DNA of 64,000 nucleotides from Otatea glauca (taxonomy: Eukaryota > Streptophyta > Magnoliopsida > Poales > Poaceae), in assembly GCA_036346275.1 (NCBI GenBank), contig CM070722.1, positions 59,805,524-59,869,523 of the forward strand, given 5' to 3'. A program made the position numbers and the translations under genes. The notes below the pieces were generated by a model, which did not search any database, had not been told where the DNA came from, and saw only the letters and a list, made by a program, of their open reading frames with translations. This document shows positions 56,265 through 64,000 of the stretch, piece by piece. Numbering within the stretch: the stretch's first letter is position 1; the number at the start of each line of letters is the position of its first letter.

Positions 56265-58040
56265 GCGAATTAACTATCTTTTGCAAGTTGCTTGGATTTC
56301 TGAACAAGATGATGCCTAGTTGACCCCGCAGTTAGTAGTTTGACTATAATTTAAACAGTTGTATTGCCGGTTTGAATCGGAGGGTGGCAGCTCACTGTAG
56401 CAGAAAATCCGAACCGTTGATCATGGAAATGGACGGTCCAAGTCGCGTGCAGAGATCCCGATCGCTGGTTATAGCATAAGTGCCGGCTTAAAAGTTGGGT
56501 TTCGACAACTACAGTTTACAGCGACTAATTCCGCACACGCTTAGTTTCAATAGCCACTTGGGTGCCAGCGAGGTGTCCCGTAAATCAGTTCTATCGCTAA
56601 AACCGCTTTAGTATGACACAAAAGATAAGCTCGACTTTCATCAAAGAGTTGAGACAACCGTAAGGAAAAATTTGCGAGATTGCATATAAAGTTTGGTCTG
56701 GTTTGGATGTCAAAACCTATCTTGTTTACAGAATTGTCATGGCCATCTCATTATTTTTTTCTCTCAAATTTTTGTACCAGCAAAACCTCTACAATTCATA
56801 ACAATAAAAAATTGTAGGGGTTATACTTAATAGCAGTCATCATGGCCATAACCAAGTAAACGATCGCTATTCACCAGTTTTCAGCATCCTAGGTTTTTTC
56901 TCTTCTTCAAATATGACATATACAATAGTCTAGCCCTTAAGGTCATCTCTTAACGTCTTCATGTTAACAACCTCTCCAATATATTTTCTCTAGTACATTC
57001 TACAACATCAAATTTTTACAATTTTTCTTAGCTATGGGTCCACATCATTTTTTTTAACAAAGTCATAGTCCAGTCCCACTCCCCACCGAGAAAGATTTCT
57101 TCTTATTATAAGACGTGATTTGATCCGCATATGTTTGGTAAAAGAACAATCTTCTCCTTTAATCATGAATGGAAAGTGTTCAATTAGAACATAAAAACGT
57201 GACTAATACATCTCACCACCTCAAACATCACCGCCACATCTCTCCCTACCTCACCACCGCCGACAGCCGCCATCCCCGAGCTTGTGCACAACACTCACAA
57301 TCTCCACCACCAGCTCCCTCTTGCCACCGGCCACTAGCTCCCTTCTCCCTCACTACCGCCGGTCACCATCTCTGAGCTTGTACTCGCCAAGCTCTGAGAT
57401 AGCCACCGGAACGTATGGAGCAGATCGATTCTACCACGATCCCGCCTACCATCACTTAGATTCGACGTAATTGAAACTATGGTTGCCATATCCAGTTAGG
57501 ACATGACACCCCAAATCCTGAGTTATATAGCCTTGACCATCTCCGTCACGATGGGTTGCCATGACAATGTCGATCTCTAGTCGCCGCCCTTTGTCACTGG
57601 GCTAGTCGCTGCCCTTCGTTGCATCAGGGTCACACCATTGCATGCCCCCCGTCTAAAAAAAAAACCACGTGGGGAGCGAACGATGCTATTCCAATAGCAC
57701 GCTCACTCATCCCTTCTGCCTTGTTCCACATGGAACGCTCGTCGCATGAGGAGATGGCAACCTTCCTTCTCTCCTTAATTGTTATCTCTCCTCCATGTAG
57801 AACTTTATTGATATGATAAGGTTAACTAACGGCTGACATGGCATTATTGGAGATGCCCTGGCTCCTGCTATCTAGCTCAAGATTTTACAAGAAAGTTACT
57901 GTTTGAATATTGGGGATGCATTGTTACTCACTCATTGTATCAACTACTCCAGGTAGGCATCGGGTTCGAGCCCGAGTGGGTGAGTTCAACAACCCTCCAC
58001 CAATACATCAAGCAGTGCTCCGCTCCTCCCTCGATCACTG
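56265..58040. other. Intergenic, no gene recognised
   Basis: No exon with recognised homology. The 57170-57470 part is C-rich and low-complexity (CCACC/CACC repeats). A run of A lies at about 57655. A box-B-like GGTTCGAGCCC occurs at about 57961, but no tRNA can be folded around it by eye. Confidence 0.4.
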
Positions 58041-61000
58041 TTTTTTTGAAAGCCGTGAGGCTGAAATTATATTAGGTAGAAAAAAAGAGGGGTACAGAGA
58101 GTGCAGGAGTCTGCACTAAAGAGAGATACAGTTCTGCACTAAAGAGAGATACAGGGTCGCATAGCAAAGGAGGAAGCAAAAGGAAAGAGAAAGAGAGAGA
58201 AAATCAGTTTGGCCGGTCGACTAGATTTTTTAGATGAATTGCTCCCGCAAGAATCCAGTTGGCAGCCTCGTCCTTGATGGATTGAGAAATCTCGTCGTTG
58301 GTTTTCCATGTGTTTCGGAAGATCCTGTTGTTTCGCTCTCTACACCAATGCCAGCATGTTAAAATGATGAGAGTTTTAATGCCTTTTCGCAATCTTGGCC
58401 GATGGTTTACGTAGTACAGGTTTCAATCCACCATGTTGAGGGTTGCGGCCTGATCCCACCGATCTGGTAAAAGAGATGGTAACCTTACCCATCCTGCTAT
58501 GACCTGCCACAAACTTCGAATCTGGGGGCATTCTATGAAGAGATGATGCACGGTTTCTAGGCTTCGGCAACACATTGGGTAGAAATACTGATTTGGCCAC
58601 CCCCTATGCAGTAGTCGTTGTGCCGTCCATAAGGATTATGGTGGGCTAGCCATAAGAAGATTTTGCAACGCAATGGGGTCCACGCTGGCCAGATCGCGGT
58701 ATGGAAGGATGTGAAGGTGCTTCCTGTGAACTACATTCGGTATGCTGATGAGGCCGAATAGATGCCAGAAGAAGTCTGTGTCCAGGATATGACGTCTTGG
58801 GCCTGTGACTGTAGGTGTACGGATTGTACCTTCCGCCGTAAATCAATATACTGTAGTATAAGATTGGGTGTTAGGTCGTGCCGAATATCTCAAATCCAGT
58901 TGTTGTTTGTGAGGGCATCCGCCACGGTACGTAACTTACGCTTGGAATGTTTGTAGAGATCTGGGGCATGTTGTGCAGGTGCAGTACCCTGGAGCCATCT
59001 GTCAGTCCAGAAGGTCGCTATGCACCCATTTTCGATGGTTATCTTTGTGGCCGCGGAGAAGAGCTGATGATCGGTTTGATCACACGGGGTAGGCAGTCCA
59101 ATCCATGGTTTATCAGGAGCTTTCCATCTCAGCCATAGCCATCGAAGTCGAAGCGCTCTGGCAAACCTATGCAGGTCAAGAATCCCCAGGCCCCCCATGT
59201 CGAGAGGGCGGCAAACCGTTGTCCAACGCACTTTGCAGTTACCACCATGTAGTTCACCGCTGCCGCCTATAGGAATTTCCTTCTCAGCCTGTTAAGGTCC
59301 GAAATGAACTTTTTGGGTGCCCTGATCGCTGTAAGTAAGTAAATTGGCAGAGAGGTCAGCACAGATTTGACCAAGGTTAACCGCCCCCCCATTGTGATAT
59401 GGGTTGCCTGCCAGTCGTCGTGCAGCTTTATCAAGGATTGGCTGAAGATCCGCGCGACGCAGGCGACCAAGGGTGAGAGGCATGCCCAGGTATTTGATTG
59501 GGAAGGACGATATCTTTCCCTCGAAGGACTGTAGCATGATTTGCAAGTTTATTCCATGGCCTCTTATTGGAGCTATAGAGCTCTTTTGCATATTGACGCA
59601 GAGACCTGAGGCTTCTCCAAAGAAGGAAAGAATTTCAAAGACCGCATCTAGCTCTTTTTTGACTGGATTCAGGAAGATGACTGCATCATCCGCATAGAGT
59701 GACAACCGGAGTGAGGGTGCACAGTCCTTCATGGGGGATAAAATTCCATCCTGAATGGCCTTGGCGAGGATATGGTGCAAAGGGTCAATGGCTAGGAGGA
59801 AAAGATAGGGCGATAGGGGATCACCTTGCCTTAATCCGTGGCGATGAGAGATGTGAGGCCTCGGCACCCCATTGAGGAGGGCAGACGAAGTCGATGTCGC
59901 GAAGGAGATTGATAGCCATTCCCGCCACAGGGAGCCAAAACCACGTGCTTGTAGTAGATCAAGTAAGTATTCTCAAGAAACTGAGTCAAAAGCCTTTTCA
60001 ATGTCTAGTTTTAGCATAAGGACTGGGGTTTGGCTTCGATGATATGCTCTTGCGCGGTTTTGAACCCACAGGAAGTTATCCTGTATACTTCTCAATTTTA
60101 TGAAAGCACTCTGCGAATTTGATATGAGCGAGTCTATGTGTGTCGACAGTCGCAAGGCTAACACTTTGGAGAGTATTTTCGCCACCGAGTGGATGAGACT
60201 GATCGGCCGGTAGTTCGCAACACAACCCGATACCTCTTTCTTGGGGATGAGCGCAATATAGGCTGTGTTGATATTTCCAAAATGTCGAGCAGAACGATTT
60301 TGGACGCAAAGAAGGGCGGCCATGATGTCTTGTTTGACGATTTGCCAACAATGCCTGTAAAAAGTTCCAGTGAAACCATCAGGACCTGGGACTTTCTCCG
60401 CGGGAAGTTGACGAATCGCCTGTAGTACCTCGAGTTCAGAGAACGGCGCATCAAGCTCATGAACGTCGTGTGTAGGAATGTTGAGGCAGTGCCAATTAAT
60501 AGCTTTTGATCGAGTGGATTTTTTGCCCAATAAGGTCGAGAAATGGTGTAGCAGTACCCTTTCTTTGTCTTCATGAAGGGTGGCAATCCCTTGGGCTGAG
60601 TTTAGGGATTGGATGAAATTTTTTTGTCGCTGGCCATTTGCCCTGATGTGGAAAAAACGGGTGTTTGCATCCCCTTCCTTTAGCCAAGAAATACGGGAGG
60701 CTTGTTTCTTGCATGCCTTTTCAATTGCTGCAAAGCCAAATATCCTTATCTTGAGGGCTTTTCGAAGATCACTCTCGTCTAGGGTCAGATCCCTCAAGTC
60801 CTGAGCCATGTCAAACCGCATGATAAGAGAATTAGCGAGGTGAAACTAAAGCTTGGCATCACTCAAGATTGAGACGCTCCATGCACGAAGAGCTCTTGCA
60901 GTGTTCTTGAGCTTGCTCTCTAGCCGCCGCATAGGGTTTGAGTGCGCGAGCGGCATGTTCCAGGCCCGCTGCACAGTGTCAAGAAAACCGGAAGGCGGGG

Positions 61001-62090
61001 CCAGAAGTTTTCAAATCTGAAGGATCGCGGTTTGCGAGGCCCAGATTGACCTGCCAGCAGCAAAGGGCAGTGGTCTGACATCGATGTAGAGAGCGCCTGC
61101 AGCAAGTGATCCGAGAACATGGCATCCCATTCATGATTGCAAAAAACCCGATCGAGCTTAACTAGCGTTGGATGACTTCGCTCGTTACTCCAAGTGTACC
61201 TCCGATTTTGAAGTGTGACTTCCTTGAGGTTGCATCGGTTGATCGTTGCACGGAATTGAGCTATCAACCGATGATTGAGGTTATTATTATTCTTATCTGA
61301 GGCCTGGTAAATAAGGTTAAAATCTCCTAGGACAAGCCAAGGCGACTGCGACACCGGGGCTAGTGAGGCAATTTCATCCAGGAAGGCAGGCTTTTCATGG
61401 TCTGCAGATGGTCCATAAACAGTCGTCAACAAGAAGGATGAGCCGTCCCGACAGAGGGAGATTCGTGCTGTTAAGGAGAAGCGTTTTACGGAGTAGTTTA
61501 AGACTTGGACCTTGTTGCTGTCCCACATCATTAAGATTCCACCTCTAACACCTTGTGCTGGCAGATAACATGCATTGGCTAATCGTTGGCCACCAATTTG
61601 AAGGAGAAGCTGTTGATCTATGTTCTGGAGTTTAGATTCGAAGGCAAACAATGGCCGGGAGGACTGCATCGAGAGTCTGTCGCGCGCACTGTTGATCGAC
61701 GAGCCGGCGCATTGAGACCGCGTACGTTCCAACTGAGCACGGTGCAGTCACGCATGAGCAAGTAAGCAAACGATGAACGCACATAGATAGATTAACTGAA
61801 CCAAGTTACACATGCAGGAGAGGAACAACAGCAACGACATGTAGGTAGCAATACAGCAGGTTGCAACTAGAAGAAGCAAAAGGTAGTTCCATAAAGGACA
61901 CAACATGCATGGCAGCTGACAGACCCAAAAGAGCTGCATGGAGAGACGCTGGGGCTTCTGGCGTGGCGTTAGCGGCTTCAGGCAAGGTTTGGCGTGGGTT
62001 CAGGCTCCAGAACAGAGGCCAGAGCCCGAGCTCCCTGCTGACCCTGGTCATCAATACAGCAGATGGCGCGCAGGGCCGCAATTACATTTT
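58041..62090 (-). mobile_element. L1-type LINE (non-LTR retrotransposon), degraded
   Basis: The 3' end on the minus strand is marked by a poly(A) (T-run 58041-58047 on +). The element runs right through a zinc-finger-like RVT region, reverse transcriptase and endonuclease. The sequence from about 61757 to 62090 upstream of the endonuclease may be the spacer or the end of the first ORF, but I cannot identify ORF1. No target duplication was found; the right boundary is approximate and 5' truncation is likely. Confidence 0.82.
58204..61757 (-). pseudogene. LINE ORF2: endonuclease, reverse transcriptase, zf-RVT region
   Basis: On the minus strand the apurinic endonuclease starts near 61757 with TVLSWNVRGLNAPARR, shifts frame, and continues through QGVRGGILMMWDSN, LTTVYGPSAD, WLVLGDFNLIYQASDKNN and SDHCPLLLAG. 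The reverse transcriptase follows from 60821: FRxLKEG-like SWLKEGDANTRFFH, AEKVPGPDGFTG, YRPISLIHSVAKILSKVLAL, KLDIEKAFDSVS and then a stop, LRQGDPLSPYLFLLAIDPL, and the catalytic YADD at about 59690. The C-terminal zinc-finger-like region (GGLGILDLHRFARALRLRWL at about 59190, RNNRIFRNTWK at about 58330) closes it. Several stops and shifts inactivate it. Confidence 0.9.
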
Positions 62091-62610
62091 CTGACAGCGG
62101 CTCCTTAAAAGTTACCATTAGCAATTTACTTTACTCCCCAATTTGGCTGTATATCAATCGGTATCCTCTCTCGTGCATTGCCTAGAAAATATATTTGTTC
62201 TTGCAATACTTGAGTCTAACAGAAGGTTGCATTGCTCTTTCTATCCACAAATTAATAAACTTGCTCAAAGAAACGGAAGGCATGAATGCTTAGCCAAAAA
62301 GACACATGAGAACAGCTAGCAATGCCCGGTAATCCGACAAACCAGCCAGCATGGATGCATCAAGCTGATGAGCACCTCCAAAAAGAAGGAAGCAATGAAT
62401 TATTGATTAATGCACATCCTAATATTTAGTAATACTATAGCTATAGCAGCAATAAATAGCTGCTCGTTAAGTCATTCCCTCAATACACACTTGCCAATTT
62501 ACCACTAGCAATTTACTCCAGCTTGCATGCATTAGCTAATACCCAATTCAACTGCAGTGTATATCCTCTCACGTGACAACTCATACGCATTTGATCATCT
62601 CATCCCTTCT
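62091..62610. other. Intergenic, promoter region of the MADS gene
   Basis: No coding or RNA gene is recognised. The stretch between the LINE and the TATA box of the MADS gene is AT-rich. Confidence 0.5.
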
Positions 62611-62613
62611 CGC

Positions 62614-62623
62614 CTATATAAAC
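62614..62623 (+). promoter_or_regulatory. TATA box of the MADS-box gene
   Basis: CTATATAAAC stands 105 bp before the start codon, so transcription would begin near 62650 and leave a leader of about 75-80 bp. It is a strong match to the plant TATA consensus. Confidence 0.7.
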
Positions 62624-62727
62624 AAGGGGATACATAGCTATATGATCCAGGGCGAAAGGAACACATATCCGTCGATCCAACATTAGTAGTACATCTGTGA
62701 CGAACGTACATAGCTAGGTAGGTGGCA

Positions 62728-63411
62728 ATGGCGAGGAGGCGGCCGAGCATGGGGCGGCAGAAGATCGAGATCCGACGCATCGAGAGCGAGGAGGCGCGGC
62801 AGGTGTGCTTCTCCAAGCGCCGCGCCGGCCTCTTCAAGAAGGCCAGCGAGCTCTCCATCCTCTGCGGCGCCGAGGTCGCCGCCATCGTCTTCTCCCCCGC
62901 TGGCAAGGCCTTCTCGTTCGGCCACCCCTCCGTCGAGTCCCTTCTCGACCGCTTCCTCGCCTCGTCATCCTCCTCCTCCCCCGAGGCGGGGGCGGGCCTT
63001 GCAACCGGCGCTGACACAAGAACCATCGCGGAGCTGAACCGGCAGTACGGCGAGCTGCGGGCGTTGCTGGACGCGGAGAAGGCGCGGCGGGAGCGCGCGG
63101 AGGAGGCGATGATGAAGGAACGCGCGGCGAGGAGCCCCGCGGCGGCGTGGGTCGAGGCGGAGGTGGGTGACATGGGGCAGGACGACCTGGTGGCGTTCGG
63201 GGCCGCGCTAGCGGACATGCAGGCCGCAGTGGCGGCGCGCGCGGACCAGCTGCTGCGCGACGCGCTACTCGCTGGGCGCAGGAGCCGGGCGGCCCAGGTG
63301 GTCGCCGGGGGTGGGTTCGACCTCGGCGCCTTCGGTGGCGAGCTGCCGTCGGGATTCTCCGAAGTCGGCCTGCAAGGATTCGAACACGCCTTCTTCGGCT
63401 CCCCGTTCTGA
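62728..63411 (+). CDS. Type I (M-alpha) MADS-box transcription factor
   Basis: A single-exon gene of 227 codons. The MADS domain spans residues 8-67 (MGRQKIEIRRIES, then QVCFSKRRAGLFKKASELSI and LCGAEVAAIVFSPAGKAFSF) and would bind CArG-like DNA as a dimer in the nucleus. A serine run and a charged, probably coiled-coil segment (about residues 100-140, IAELNRQYGELRALLDAEKA) follow. There is no keratin-like K domain, which together with the lack of introns places it among type I M-alpha genes (AGL29/AGL61/AGL62 relatives). These usually act in the female gametophyte and endosperm. I chose ATG 62728: the upstream in-frame codon at 62722 is GTG. Very high GC is usual for grass single-exon genes. 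It appears intact. Confidence 0.93.
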   Translation: MARRRPSMGRQKIEIRRIESEEARQVCFSKRRAGLFKKASELSILCGAEVAAIVFSPAGKAFSFGHPSVESLLDRFLASSSSSSPEAGAGLATGADTRTIAELNRQYGELRALLDAEKARRERAEEAMMKERAARSPAAAWVEAEVGDMGQDDLVAFGAALADMQAAVAARADQLLRDALLAGRRSRAAQVVAGGGFDLGAFGGELPSGFSEVGLQGFEHAFFGSPF

Positions 63412-64000
63412 AACTGAAACGGGCCACATGCATGTGTATGTGCATGCGCTAGCGTCCAATTTATACTAGTCGTCTTTTCGCTGTTAGGTGTGTGCGTGCG
63501 TCGTGCTTTGGTTTGGATAAGCCAACGACACAACAACGCTTCGTTGTATGTTTATTTCTCCCTTTGCATGGTGACCATCATGTACGCTGATCTTGCTGTG
63601 CTGCACGGTGCGCGCCAAACTGCTTCCTCCAGTCACCAAAGGTCGTTGTTTTGAATATTAATATGCTCTCCAAAACATAATTTTAACCGCTAATTTTTAT
63701 TATAGTATATTTATAAAACCTAATAAAATTGTAATATTACAAAAGTATTTATCGAGATAATTCTATTTATATAATTTTAATATTTCTAATTTAAAGTGAT
63801 ATTGATCGTAGAGTTTTGGAGGAGTATCAGATTACAGGTTGGCAACTTGGCGCGCTACACTGCGCACGTCCGGATGGTATTGGAATAAGCGTGAATCACT
63901 GTGATCGTTTTCTATTTCTTTTTCCCTGACCTGTCGTCAGTTCATATGTGGCTAATTAAAGGCCGTGGGACGTACGAAGCAATAATGTTGCTCGTGGACA
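63412..64000. other. 3' flank of the MADS gene
   Basis: The first part is likely the 3' UTR. The remainder turns AT-rich and shows no recognisable gene or element up to the window edge. Confidence 0.45.

Noticed and set aside
57951..57985. tRNA gene around GGTTCGAGCCC
   Set aside because: A box B motif alone; I could not fold acceptor and anticodon arms around it.
62595..63536. Minus-strand open frame of 313 codons across the MADS gene
   Set aside because: Antisense shadow of the GC-rich MADS exon; low-complexity translation and no domain.

Overview
This window is nuclear DNA of a flowering plant, almost certainly a grass (Poaceae). The reasons are spliced genes of typical plant families, one very GC-rich coding region (an EBF-type F-box gene) beside intron-rich AT-rich genes, and a dense mix of Stowaway/Tourist MITEs, hAT, Mutator-like (MULE), CACTA, LTR and LINE elements of the kind found in grass genomes. 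I cannot name the species from sequence alone. Nothing suggests prokaryotic, organellar or viral DNA.

Four intact-looking protein genes are supported. (1) An EIN3-binding F-box (EBF1/2-type) gene on +, 9961-12051, with a U-rich 3' UTR ending near 12815. (2) A WAVE-DAMPENED2-like (TPX2-domain) microtubule-protein gene on -, seven coding exons in 30647-33866, 380 codons that join in frame, with a TATA box near 34601. (3) A plant-specific nucleoporin gene of the NUP1/NUP136 type on +, eight coding exons in 43395-53572, 634 codons. Its third intron appears to be a GC-AG intron of about 5 kb holding a degraded short-LTR copia element. (4) A single-exon type I (M-alpha) MADS-box gene on +, 62728-63411, behind a clear TATA box. 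There is also a broken gene: the last two exons of a CIPK (CBL-interacting kinase, SnRK3) on -, 17042-17739, cut off from the rest of the gene by an LTR-like insertion.

The rest is mostly transposable elements. 3997-5430: non-autonomous hAT with a perfect 8-bp target duplication. 7222-7623: Tourist MITE. 12943-15013: probable solo LTR. 15782-16424: MULE-type element with GC-rich cargo. 17771 to about 18700: LTR-like. 19418-19707 and 20012-20282: Tourist and Stowaway MITEs. 20723-22175: hAT-like element. 22406-26417: MULE with about 240-bp inverted ends and a decayed MuDR transposase. 26915-29845: decayed hAT. 35230-38519: SIRE-type solo LTR. 38521-38824 and 39186-39648: Tourist-like MITEs. 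44773-45063: Stowaway. 45714-50014: copia. 54413-54700: small hAT-like MITE. 54938-56261: CACTA derivative with a 3-bp target duplication and five 196-bp internal repeats. 58041 to about 62090: decayed L1-type LINE.

The genes belong to unrelated pathways (ethylene signalling, microtubules, nuclear pore, reproductive transcription factor, calcium signalling) and do not form a cluster. I found no novel biosynthetic or defence system. The most notable items are the GC-AG intron expanded by a retrotransposon, the severed CIPK, the poly-U 3' UTR of the EBF gene, a possible host gene split by two nested DNA transposons (22181-30070), and three non-autonomous elements with similar repeat-bounded architecture.
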